Origin: Metellina segmentata
Lineage: Eukaryota; Arthropoda; Arachnida; Araneae; Tetragnathidae
Assembly (NCBI GenBank): GCA_947359465.1
Contig: OX375877.1
Coordinates: 69,418,698 to 69,482,697 of the forward strand
Length of the DNA: 64,000 nt
Direction: 5' to 3'
The translations under genes and the position numbers were made by a program. Position 1 is the stretch's first letter; the number at the start of each line of letters is the position of its first letter. Shown piece by piece: positions 1 to 11,900 of this stretch. The notes beneath the pieces are model-generated. The model did not search any database. It was given only the letters and a program-made list of their open reading frames with translations, and was not told the origin of the DNA.

Positions 1-1274
1 ACAACAATCGGAGTTCAACTCACACACCATGAGAAAACCTTTAAGGGTTTGAAACAGAATAAAGATTATATCCTCACCCCGTAGTTTCAAGAAACCTTTG
101 TTTTTGCATGTTCAATTTTTTTAAATAATTTTATGCGGTAATTCTGACGTAACTTTGGAGACTATGACGAGACAAACCTTCAAAGATGATATTTTTTCGA
201 TCATGTACTCATAAAACAACCCTCAAACCTTACAAGAAAATTTTTTTTTTCAATTTTTACTAAAACACAAACAGAACATTTTCAATTGCAAAGATATGTA
301 ACAAACGTATCTTTTAAAATTTTAGAGATGAGTTGGTTAAAAATGAAAAGTACATAACCAAAAGGCTGTGATGGAATTTCAGTGCAAACAAACCAGAGAA
401 GGCAAACTTTATTTCCCGTTTCCCAAATGCTTTCACGGGATGTACAACTGTGATTAAAAAGTACCCGGAAGGCTGTCATAAATTAAAAGGTATCAATTTA
501 TTGATCAAAATGTATTACATCTCTTTCAAAATAACTTCCAACTTCAATGCACTTGTACCAACATTTTTTCCAATCCTCAAAACATGCCTTAAATTCATTT
601 TTGTGAAACCCCTTCAAGGTTCACATCTAATTTTCTTTTATTGCATCAATGGAATCAAAACGGTGACTACGAAGAGGGAGTTTCACCCGTGGAAATAAGA
701 AAAGTCACATGGTGCCAGATTAGGTGAATATGGTACGGAGCTTGTAGAACCGTATTTTCTGAATACTTTGTCAAAAAATCACGAATAATAATGGCATTGG
801 GAGAAGGCGCATTATCGTGATGCAAGACTCATAAGTTATGTCGCCACAATTCAGGTCGTTTTCGACTTATCGTTTCGATTAATGATAAAGGAACATGTTC
901 AATAATGACTCTTATTGTTAAACGACGATCACTATGCACCAATTCACTGACCTGATTGACAACTTGATCATTAGTTGAAGTAAATAGTCTACCAGATCGC
1001 GAATCATCTACGTCACTCCGCGATTATTACATTACACATTTTTTTATTTTCTTACTGACTACGAATATATTCCCGTGTTTAATTCAACATAATATTCAGA
1101 ATTTACGGAAGTTAAAAATCGCTTGCTTTTTTAAAGTCTGCAAATTTTATAAGGATACCAGGAGATAATTCGCGAACTATATCTTCACAGCTCATAAAAT
1201 GTAACTGCTGAAATGAAATAATTTACATTTTTTATTTAATAATTTCAAATTAGTGCAAATTATTACAAATTCAA

Positions 1275-1408
1275 AGAGTTGATCAACTCTATTGAAACAA
1301 AAGTTATCATTATAGTTTTCATTCAACTTTTGTTTATCAACTATAATCGGTCAATTAAACTTGATTCGTGAGAACGCGCCTTTGTTTCAATAGAGTTGAT
1401 CAACTTTT
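1275..1408. mobile_element. Short MITE with TIR around TTGATCAA
   Basis: The two ends are inverted copies of each other: GAGTTGATCAACTCTATTG at the left and its complement at about 1384-1406. It lies inside the mariner relic. The interior shares sequence with two further blocks at about 1711-1833 and 1961-2080. No coding capacity is seen. Confidence 0.6.
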
Positions 1409-1710
1409 TCGTGGATCAAGAAAAGTTTGACCCATTCAAACTTTGTCGTTCAAGTGATGAGTCATACGTCATCTTCTTTCGAGTTATTTCCACACAAACG
1501 ATCTGTCGCGGTTTATTTTACCGAGAAACAAAACAAAAGTGCTTTTTTACTCTCTAGGCCAAGTTTGCATCTTCGCGATCGTTAAAGATGGAGTGAAAAT
1601 TTCAACGGATTTGAAATCTGTGGAAATTTTACACCAGTACGATACCTTAAATGTGATTTTCTATTAGTAAATAGTTTTTCAATTGTAACTTTTATATTTT
1701 CGCTTATTAA

Positions 1711-2080
1711 ACCGTTGATCAGTTTCTATTGAAATGTGTGAACAAAAGCTGATTCAAGTCACATTCAACTTTTATCGATCAACTATGATCTGTCAATTAA
1801 ATTTGATTCGTGAGAACGCGCCTTTAAGCTACACTTGCTAAAATGACATTTATTACGATTTCTTCTCTTGTTAAATAAAATTGTATAAAGTTCTTTTAAC
1901 AAAACTGTTACTATTTGTACAACTTCACGCACAGCTGCTTTCGACGCCATTTTAAAAATGAAACTGTCGATCAGTTTCTATTGAAATGTGTGAACAAAAA
2001 CTGATTCAAGTCATATTCAACTTTTAATAATCAACTATAATCAGTCAATTAAACTTCTTTCGTGAGAACGCGTCTTTATT
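1711..2080 (+). repeat. Two further copies of the 115-bp MITE-related block
   Basis: Two blocks (about 1711-1833 and 1961-2080) share a GATCAGTTTCTATTGAAATG start, a CAACTTTT centre and a CGTGAGAACGCG end. The 1340-1382 part of the neighbouring MITE also ends in GTGAGAACGCGCC. They form a local three-member cluster that is absent from copy B. Confidence 0.65.
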
Positions 2081-2516
2081 AAAAACAATTTGATTTTCAG
2101 ACGATAAAATTAAATAAATCCCTGATTGTTGCCACAAGTCGTAAAAATGTTTGGTATAAGTTATCAGATAATATCTACTATATATGTATTTTGAAGGAAG
2201 CATTCCAATTAATTTTATCACTGTAGAACATCGATAATATTTTTTAATGTACGTAATTCACTGTCTTTTGACGATGATTGGTCTTTAATCCAATTGAGGA
2301 AAAACAAATTACCAAAAATTCCATTCTGAATTTGTTCTTTGGAATTTCAATTGCATACATGCTGAACGTATGTGCAAAAAACAAGAAAAGTGACAGAGAT
2401 ATTTGGAGTTAATTTTTTAGTAAGCGACATATCGAACATGCCACACATTCCGCCAAAATCTACTAAAACATCATACCATCCTCTATAGTTCTCTTTATAT
2501 AATATTTATTAATGTA

Positions 2517-3125
2517 TTAGCCACTGCGTGGCCAGCTCGGCGTTGCCCGTGACAGTTCTTTTCGTGGGGTCAGGTGTTACCACTGCTCGCTAACCCTTAG
2601 TGATTGCCACGAATTCCCAATTGGTTTGCCTTTAAACAAAAAATAACTAAACAATTCCAGTCAAAAATTTTTTATTTGTTTTGCTTTTCTTCGCTGGAAT
2701 TGTTTTATCGCTGGAAATGGAATCTGTTGATTTCTCGAACGCGAAGGTTGGCGTGATGCCCCAATCTCTTGCAAAAATATAAAAGATAATCAATTTAAAA
2801 ATAATTTTTTAAAGCAAATCATAGTTTTAGGTTTCGATATAATGTAAAATTTTCCGCAGATTTCAAATCCGTTGAAATTTGTATTCTATCTTTAACGGTC
2901 TAGTATACAGGAAAAAAAACTATATAACTCCAGTTCTTTTATCCTTTTATACTTTATTTCTTTTTTTCGTCGGCTGAAATCGTTCCTCTGCAAAATTAAA
3001 CGAAAACTTAAAAAATAAATTTAGAATTTGTGGTCTCTTTATGCTGTTGCCATTCAAAGTAAAACAATAATAATTAAATTTTATTAAATTAATTTTTAAA
3101 TGTTCTAGATTGAATTTGAAATTTC
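2517..3125 (-). mobile_element. Helitron-like element, 5'-truncated
   Basis: The left end reads, on the minus strand, as the hairpin GCCAC-GCA-GTGGC followed by TA, preceded by the GCAACGCCG-rich tail shared with 38037, 46552 and 54226. The body has the CGCAGATTTCAAATCCGTTG motif found in the other copies. The usual TCTCTA start with the AAAAGGAAGTG motif is missing at the right end. No protein is encoded. Classification rests on the termini of the sister copies. Confidence 0.6.
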
Positions 3126-3583
3126 GGGCTGGACCCTTAATTACTGCGTCTTAAAAATCTGTGATAACAAAAATATAAATCTTGAACAATCTGCGCAATT
3201 GTGAATATTCAATTGCCACACGCATAAATCCGTTCTGCAACCCGCAGTCCTCCTTGAATCACTTCTGGCCAGTTTTCACCTTCTTGATCAATAAAAACTT
3301 CGAATTCTTTCCACCGACAGATGGTGATTATTGAGTCACTGTGTAGCGTGGTAGAATCAAAACAAACTAATCGGTAAATCTGTTGATCATAGGGTTAATC
3401 CGTTTTGAAAAGTAAAAAACGTAACTTATTTTAGCATATAAGGAGATTTAGCTTCCGAACTCTTCAAATTTATTGCTGCTTTCAAGTCACTGCTTTCAAA
3501 GTAATCTGGAAACACATAATTTTTATTGACAGTACAGCCTCTGCTCGCTTCTAAATAAAATATTACTCTAAATTAATAATTAA

Positions 3584-4032
3584 TGTTCTGGTTCGGGTGT
3601 GTCTAGGGCAGGCCTCGAAATATATTTTTTAATACAGGTGCACAAGGTGCACCTAAGTTTTTAAATTAGTTGCACCGGTGCGCCTAGCGTAAAAAAAATT
3701 AGGTGCACAATTTTATTTTCACGTGCACAGTGCACCTGTGCACCCGGGTATTTCGAGCCCTGGTCTAGGGTGTTGATGGATGAAGACAAGAACAAGTCAG
3801 GTTCAAAACAATAACGATATATTCTATGATTGAGCATACAGCTTTAGGCTTTTAAGCCTAACTAAAAAAGACATCAAAAACGAAAGCGTCGATGAGAGCT
3901 TCGCAGCTGGCTTTTTCTACTCTGCTCTGCTCTGCACCTGCGCTCCGTCTTATGTACTCCGTGGCGCTGGCATCGCTACTAGTGTCGCCACTGTTTAGGT
4001 GGTTTGGTGGATGGTGGTTCGAGAAAACAACA
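3584..4032. mobile_element. Solo LTR (TG...CA) with nested MITE
   Basis: The block starts TGTTCTGG, ends AACAACA and is flanked by TTAA at 3580-3583 and 4033-4036. Copy B (near 47150) lacks it. Removing the nested 3609-3762 element leaves about 290 bp, a plausible LTR length. No internal retroelement coding sequence is present. The call rests on termini, target duplication and the empty site in copy B, not on recognition of the family. Confidence 0.65.
3609..3762. mobile_element. hAT MITE, 154 bp, with exact 8-bp TSD
   Basis: The left terminus CAGGCCTCGAAATA and right terminus TATTTCGAGCCCTG are inverted repeats. The 8-bp direct repeat GTCTAGGG flanks it at 3601-3608 and 3763-3770, as expected for hAT insertion. 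The interior is rich in GGTGCACC palindromes. It is inserted in the solo LTR at 3584-4032. Confidence 0.88.
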
Positions 4033-4163
4033 TTAATTCTCCTGAAGTGCTTGGATTGAAGTAATAATTCGAATTAAGCTTAAAATTAAAACCATTGCTC
4101 TTTTTTAATTTATATATTTCGGGTTTTTGTTTTTATCAAAATTAACTTGTAAATCACCCAGAA

Positions 4164-4287
4164 GCCTTAAATGTATTCACTTTTTATTTTACTAGCCTTA
4201 AATGTATTCACTTTTTACTTTACTAGCCTTAAATGTATTCACTTTTTACTTTACTAGCCTTAAATGTATTCACTTCTTACTTTACTA
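4164..4287 (+). repeat. 31-bp minisatellite, four units
   Basis: Four tandem units begin GCCTTAAATGTATTCACTT and run 4164-4194, 4195-4225, 4226-4256 and 4257-4287; a partial fifth unit follows. Copy B has one unit at about 47272-47302, so the array expanded in copy A after duplication. Confidence 0.93.
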
Positions 4288-4812
4288 GCCTTAAATCACA
4301 ACTTTTACCACTCTATGATGCAGTCTTTTCAATCCATTTAATAATATCGTACTGCAGTACATCATTGCACTTTATTTTAAGCAAAATATTGCATACATTA
4401 GTATCGATATACAATCCCATTGCAAATAATTCGTTTACGCCTGACAAGAAATTTTTATGTTCTGTTTCACCTCAAGAAGACATCACTGACTCTGCCTACA
4501 TAACAAGCAGTCTATACCAACGGTCTAAACCAGTGATATTCAAACTGTGATACCTTCGAAAGTACACATGAAGCCATTCCAAGAGTTTTCACAAAAACAT
4601 TTCTGATACCAAAAAATGTTTTTGTGGCCAAATATGGGTGGACATAAGATATTAACAGATGGATTGCAGAAACAAGATTTGTTCAAGGCTCCTATACAAT
4701 AAGCGAGCAAACACATCCACCACTTTTGTGCCCAATGTACCAAGTTCGCTTCCTCTCATAGCTGTTGTAGGCTGTGATCTTGTGGCTGCATTCGTGTGAG
4801 GATTCTCTATAC

Positions 4813-5581
4813 CAGGGGTGGCCAACCTTTTACATACCATGCGCCAATCTTTTTCACGTGCGAGCTCAGATGCGCCATACAATTCAAGCATCTTTTCAAA
4901 TTTACGTTCATGGTCCTGCCCTATCCTTATTAACTTTTTTAATAAAAGTATGTTTATCGACATAATTACCATTTTTAAATGATTTAACTATATTGTATGT
5001 AAAACAATGTCTATTACAGAAAATTCCTCAAATTTGAATTAGTCATTCGCAAAGTCGTTTTCCTTTTAATAAATGTCATGGATGAAAATGCTTGATCACA
5101 TCTGTATGTCGTTCCAACACGACATATATAACGTTTTGCAAATTTTCTTAGTTCTGGAAAGTGTTTACAGTGTCATGAGAGTCAGAAATTAATCATGTCA
5201 GAAGCAAAATGATCTGAATAATAAAGCTCATGAAACTTCAATTCAGTAATGAATTTTTTTTTAATCAATAAGTACTATTTGTACGTTACTAGGCATCTTC
5301 ATTACGTTTTGTTCACTAAGTGAAAATGCTTTATTAATGCGAGCATGTAGAATATAAATCACCCAGAATATAAATTGCAAACTCAAAACATTGCGACGAA
5401 ATGAGGAGTAAGAATGCTCTATGAATTGAACTGAGAGAGTACTATGGTGTTGAAAATATGAAGATATTTTCAGTTATGGTGCCTACTTCAAAAGAATAAG
5501 GAGGCACAATTATGCAATGCGCCACTTGTAATCATCCAATGCGCTTAGTTTGGCGCATGCGCCACAGGTTGGCCACCCCTG
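4813..5581. mobile_element. Non-autonomous hAT element, 769 bp
   Basis: The termini CAGGGGTGGCCAACCT and AGGTTGGCCACCCCTG are inverted repeats of the common hAT type, with internal CATGCGCCA motifs near both ends. No transposase is encoded. Copy B joins the flanks directly near 47815. A clean 8-bp target duplication was not found, so a flank has probably been altered. Confidence 0.85.
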
Positions 5582-5795
5582 CATTCAAAACTTTATACAT
5601 GTAAACAATGTATCTCATGATGAGGAAATTCGTATCCTAGGATAGGAAAGCAAATAATTTAAAAAAACACTGGACTAAACTAACGGTTGTGAGCGTATCA
5701 CCAGTCGTATGTAAAGTACTGTTCTGTGAGTGGTACACGACAAAATGTAGTGTATGGAAAAAACTTTCGCCCCACTGAGTTTAGTTTGTTTTCAG

Positions 5796-5902
5796 GTATT
5801 GTAGGCAACAATGGGATTGAATGGACCGAGCAGAGAAAATTTTGCGTACGTGTCATGAAGGAATTGGGACTTGGGAAACCTGTATGGGAAGAGATGATAC
5901 AG
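5796..5902 (+). CDS. P450 gene 1, exon 3 (C-helix region)
   Basis: This 107-nt exon encodes NNGIEWTEQRKFCVRVMKEL and the following 13 residues. WTEQRKF is the C-helix WxxxR motif that contacts a heme propionate. The acceptor is ttcag and the donor gtacgc. It enters in phase 1 and leaves in phase 0. Confidence 0.9.
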
Positions 5903-8900
5903 GTACGCTACTTTTTTAACTTTTGCTTTCATACTCATCTACTGTTTTAGTTCCATTAATTTCGATTGATTATTTCTGAAATTCGTCAGATGCAAGAACA
6001 ATTCATTCAGAAGCAGTAAAGACGTATTCAGAAAACAATTTCGCAGGGCGCCTAATCTAATCGAAAGGTTGTAAGACGAAATGAGACATTAAATTTAATG
6101 GAATGAGAAATTATATTTAATAATAATATTTCGACTGGTTGTCAAACATATTTACAAGTCTTTTACATGCATGAAAAAGGAAACTTCGACTTACTCTAAT
6201 TAAATTAAGCTTCAGTGTGTAATTTCTATTGTTTTATAAGATTTAAAATATTTCTGAGGGGGCCTCTTAATATATGTATTCGTTATTCTTCCTCCTAAAT
6301 ATATGTATTCGTCATCTTCCTCCTAAATATATGTATTCGTCATCTTCTTCCTAAATATATGTATTCGTCATCTTCCTCCAATTTATTTATTCGTCATCTT
6401 CCTCCTAAATATATGTATTCGTCATCTTCCTCCTAAATATATGTATTCGTTATCTTTCTCCTAAATATATGTACTCGTCATCTTCCTCCTAAATATATGT
6501 ACTCGTCATCTTCCTCCTAAACATATGTATTTGTCATCTTCCTCCTAAATATATGTATTTGTCATCTTCCTCCTAAATATATATATTCGTCATCTTCCTC
6601 CTAAACATATGTATTTGTTATCTTCCTCCTAAATATATGTATTTGTCATCTTCCTCCTAAATATATGTACTCGTCTTCTTCCTCCTAAATATATGTATTC
6701 GTCATCTTCCTCCTAAATATATGTACTTGTCATCTTCCTCCTAAATATATGTATTCGTCATCTTCCTCCTAAATATATGTACTCGTCATCTTCCTCCTAA
6801 ATATATGTACTCGTCTTCTTCCTCCTAAATATATGTATTCGTCATCTTCCTCCTAAATATATGTACTTGTCATCTTCCTCCTAAATATATGTATACGTCA
6901 TCTTCCTCCTAAATATATGTACTCGTCATATTCCTCCTAAATATATGTACTCGTCTTCTTCCTCCTAAATATATGTATTCGTCATCTTCCTCCTAAATAT
7001 ATGTACTTGTCATCTTCCTCCTAAATATATGTATTCGTCATCTTCCTCCTAAATATATGTATTCGTCATCTTCCTCCTAAATATATATATTCGTCATCTT
7101 CTTCCTAAATATATATATACTCGTCATCTTCCTCCTAAATATATGTATTCGTCATCGTCCTTCTAAATATATGTACTCGTCATCTTCCTCCTAAATATAT
7201 GTATTCGTCATCTTCCTCCTAAATATATGTATTCGTCATCTTCCTCCTAAATATATGTATTTGTCGTCTTCCTCCTAAATATGTCCTTGGTCACTCGTGT
7301 TCAGGAGAATAGACAAGATAATTTTCTCGTCTTGTCCGATCTCCTTCTCATTCAAATAGCCTAGCATGTAGATGGAATCTTCGCTTGCTTTAGGCAAACT
7401 GTCAAGATTATCCTCACAGGAGCAATACATAACTAGATATTAATGACTTTCCGATAGCAATGCAGGAGAGAAGGGTCGGAGGAATACAACTCGTAATTTG
7501 AACTTCGGTCAGATGACGAGGTCAACAAACCTAAACTGGCACCATACTCACTGTTGTGTACTGACTGGAGTTCTGGATGAGAGCGAAGAAGCTTAGAAAA
7601 TAACACCTTTATTTACGAACTGGTTGACAATATATACAAGTGCGCAGTCCATCTCTACAAGCGCGAATTCTGGAAAACATACACGAGCGGTGATTACTGT
7701 GCATGCAAAGGCTTCTGCTTCTTCACTAGCACGTTACCAGATGCTATTTACATACAATATAACAGTTCTCCCACGCTAAATTTTAAGTAATTTTGAGGGT
7801 AAAATTTATAATATAGAAGTAAAAGAAAAATTTAAAGTTCTTATTGGACATTAATAAAGACGTAACTCCCGGTGACTGGAAAGTTGCTTCGGCAGGGCTC
7901 TTTGCTCAGGACAGTGGGATTACTGGGGTCTCTGCTCTGCACTGCTGAATTCTTGCCATTGGAACTGGAGGATCGTCTAGGCTGGAAACTGGATTGCAAT
8001 GGAACGGATGATTCGGGAGTTGCATCAGTATCCATTGTTGATTTTATTGGACACATTAAAAGTGCGATCTGGTTGAAGATTTACACAAGTGCGCAGTCGA
8101 TCTCTAAAAGCGCGCATTCTGGAACACATGCACCAGCGATTACAGCAAATGCGCAGGCTTCTGCTTCTTCACGAGCGCGTTGCCAGATGTTATTTACATA
8201 ATATATAACACTCACCGATGTTCCATACCACGCCAAAATGAGAACAGTTGAGACCACGACAGGTTTAACGGGTACTCCCCCTCCTCGTATACACGACGGT
8301 CTTTGACTGGATAGAGAGTTTCAAACTCGCGATCTTCCGCCTTCCACTTAATATACTGAGGCCCTGCAGACTATCATTGCTAAAACATTAAATGATCCTT
8401 TCAAATATATTTGACTATTCTCAGACCTGTCTACAGTTTTTATACTTGTGGGATTATAACGATTTGCATCGATTTAGTTACAGCTTTTAATTGTGTAACA
8501 TCAATAGACTACGGGGGTTGTTCGAGCATTCTGAAGCCACAATCTCTCTGAAATTGTCCCTGAGGAGCAAACTGAAAGGAACTGAACAACACCTTTACAG
8601 TTTAAATCTACTCATTCAGTTACTGGGTCGTAATTTAGTGAGAAAAATCGGAATATAAATGAGAAAACTATTTTCGCGAACACAACTTTCAATTTAAGGT
8701 CACATAGCGCCGATCAACTAGTCAATCAAAATATAGGTTTTTTTGACGATTTCAAGATATTAGATCAAAGTTTCACTGTCAGATGGCGCCTCGGTAACAA
8801 CTCTTGGTATTGTCTAGAAAAGCATATTGGTTAAACATCTAGATAAATGTCATAAAAGAATGAATTTTACGGCCATCTTACCCCATCCTACTAAATTTCC

Positions 8901-11900
8901 AATGTATTTCTTTACCTTGATCAAGAAACATAAAAACGTTTCACCAAGTTAAAAAAACGTTCTAAATATACTGACTTTTTAAATATATTAACTGATTTTC
9001 GTTCAGATAATAAGCCATTTTAAATCTTTTTTGATTTGAATGATATTAGGACAGTTTTCAATGTGACAACTACTTTGAAAGATGATCTGCAACTACGTAT
9101 AATCGAAGTGGGACTATACCATTTAACTATAGTTCCTTTCCCTTTCCAATTTTACACTTCGGCCTCTTTCTTTTTTCAGACCTCTAAGTTTCGTCGGAAA
9201 GTTTGAGGTAGATTACCTATTCCGAACACGCCTGAATTGGGAGTACCAATCCATGTCCGCACAGGACATCGTTTTCGCCAATCAGCTCAGGGAACGTAAC
9301 TTTAGAAACAATCCACATATTTCTGTGAAGGGATGCACCCCCCCCCCGAAATGTTATTGATAGTTGGGGTGGACGTTGGTTAGTTGTGTCATAAAATTTG
9401 CTTTGAATGATCTATGGATTTCCTTTCAACAGGCTGAAGTGAAAGAAGTCGTAACAAAAATACAAAATAGCAAGGATCACCTTGTGAATATAGAGGAATT
9501 GTTCTCCGAGTGCTTCACGAGAAGTCTGATGCAGCTTGTGTTCGGTCACCATTTGCCTCCAAACGACCCCACGCCGAAATACGTCAACGAAAGAATGAAT
9601 GTCATCATGAAGTCCATTCCCAGCATGGCGTTCAAGAATTACTCGCCAAATCTCTGCTCCATCCTGGCTAAATTGGGACTCTACGGCTCTTCGGAAGTCT
9701 CAACAAAAACGGTGGAATTCACTACATTGGTTGAGTAAGCACATACTTGGAAAAAGTAAATCGTTTCCAAACGGGTGAATCCATTCAAATTCAGACAACA
9801 AAATATAAAATGTTCGCCTCACCATCTTCGATTCCATTAAAAATTCAGTATATGATGACCAATGCCGTATGTTTAACTATGTCACATTAAGTTTTTTTTA
9901 AACATTTTTTTACAGAAAAAAAGACTTTTTGAATGCCGATAAAAATATTAATTTTTGCTTGCCAAGAATGTGACATAGCACTTAAAATTATTAAACTATT
10001 AGAGATAATGTTGTTTTGTTTTTCGTGATAATGAAATGTATTGAACTTTCGCTCTTCGCAATAATAATAAAAAACCTTTTTTTAATCGATTAATGTTTTT
10101 AAAATTTATTATGGAATTTTCAGGAGTTCGATCAAGATTTTTTCAAAAATATATCCTTAAAATTTCTGAAAATTTTTATGTAGGTTCCTCATAATGTTGT
10201 TAATTTACTCCCTTGTATTGCTAATGCAGTTTTTAAATGGTTTTGTAACTGCCTTCAATGTAAAATATCGCCTAAATTTCAACCTCGGATCTCAAAGCGG
10301 GGCCAATGGTATTCCTCCACTCAGACCCATATCTCAGAGAAAAAAAATCGAGATTATAAAAACTTGTTAATTTAAAGCGACCTAAAATGTACCTGTGCGC
10401 AAAATAGTATTCCTTTCAGAGATGGTTAAGTGCAGTCTTGCCTGAATTTGAATGCATTCACCCAAACACGAAAACTCCTTAACATTTTCTCCGTCCTCTT
10501 TTTAGAGATATTGTGAATGAACAATTACAAGATGTCGGAAGTGGAAATCCATTCTCTTTTGTGAAAATGTATTTCCAAGAAGTAGAAAATAATCGAAAGC
10601 AGAATCTGAACAACAGTTTTACAGGTAATTAATCACAGAGGCGTTGTCCGTCATCTCATAAATGATTGTTCCATAAAAACAAACTAAGGCTCAATTTTAA
10701 AAACATGAATGCCATTTGAGTCGTTCTCTAAAAACTATCTTGATCACGATCAGAAATGTACTAGCTATGTTCACTACCCAACAATAATGTACCGGACGCC
10801 AGCGGATTTGCATAAAATCCGACTACTTGTTTGGTGGTGTTTTTCGCGGTATGGCCAAGGACCTTTGCATGTTGTTCCTGGTCAATTGAACGCTGACGCC
10901 TACGTGAACATTTTAGACAATCGGATTCTTCCTACGCTGTGGCAATTTTATGGAATGGACGAATGTTACTTCCAGGACAACAACGCTCCATGTCATGCTG
11001 CAGCCTCTGTCAAGCAGTGGTATCAAGATATGGATGTAAAATGTCTTCTCTGCCCTGCTCAGAGTCCCGACCTAAACCCCATAGAACATTTGTGGGACGA
11101 CTTAGAGCGACGCTTACGGACCAGGGAACCACGTCCGAAATCTACAGTTGAGCTGACGACATTCTTGCAGCAGGAATGGACACAAATACCCATAGGTGTG
11201 TATCAAAATCTTGTTGAAAGTATGCCCAGAAGGGTTGCTAGCGTAATTGAAGCATGTGGGGGACCATCCCTCTATTAAAGCATCTATTATTTCCCTTATA
11301 CCATCACATCTTGCTGCCCGGTCCATTATTGTAGGGTAATGTATGTAATAGACGTGAAAAATTCGTTTCAGGCGGTATGTTAAAGGGTGAAAAGGAAGAA
11401 AATTTGTAAAATTTATGTTTCCAATCAATAACAATTAGATAGAGAAGCAGGTTGTTCCAGATCATTTACATTTCCATCTGGTCAAATATTTCATCATACA
11501 ATCAATGAAAATAAATAAGTTTTATTACTTTTACAAATTATTACTAGTTGTAAGTTTGCAGATGAGGTAAATCTAACGTTTACAATATGTATTATCTCCC
11601 TAATGTGGACATACATCCTTGTTTCAATACGATTTCGTTTTGTTTTCATACCTCCCTTAAGGGTTTGTACAGGACGCGTTTTTTTAAATAACCTGTATGG
11701 TTAAATTATAGAATTAAATAAAACGCAACTTCTAATTCAAAGGAGCAACTAAGATTTACGTTTAGGTAAAAAGCCGTTGACCAAAAATGTTTGAAAAGGG
11801 GCTAATATAAAGTAATATACAAAGGGCATACCATAAAAACTGAGAGTAAATTTTTTACGTAGTGGCAACACCACGAAACTAAAAAATAAAAGTGCAGGCG

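Larger units (their letters stand above)
445..2223 (-). mobile_element. SETMAR-like mariner relic with nested repeats
   Basis: Read on the minus strand, the stretch from about 1015 to 500 encodes broken pieces of a mariner transposase: an N-terminal piece with a GRLFTSTN-type motif, a HHDNAP motif near 810, an APYSPNLAPCDF motif near 740, and the C-terminal CFEDWKKCWYKCIE block near 560-590. The middle of the protein is deleted and stops are present. The left end carries the mariner-type terminus with CCGGAAGG at about 445-475. A weak inverted match lies at the right end (2223), with TA on both sides. Copy B shows the continuous site near 45520, so the whole block is an insertion. Confidence 0.75.

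Noticed and set aside
4540..4972. Minus-strand open frames shared with 47545-47839
   Set aside because: The similarity reflects the tandem duplication. No family motif is seen, and one of the frames runs into the hAT MITE.
1..5795. Exons 1 and 2 of the upstream P450
   Set aside because: Searched for PPGP and for the exon 2 sequence without success; position 1 already corresponds to intron 2 of the other copy.
5726..5795. Upstream extension of P450 exon 3 beginning with an ATG
   Set aside because: The ttcag acceptor at 5795 and the phase of exon 2 in the complete gene show that this part is intron.
6270..7282. CRISPR-like array of 28-bp repeats
   Set aside because: There are no spacers between units, the setting is eukaryotic and the units are a pure tandem minisatellite.
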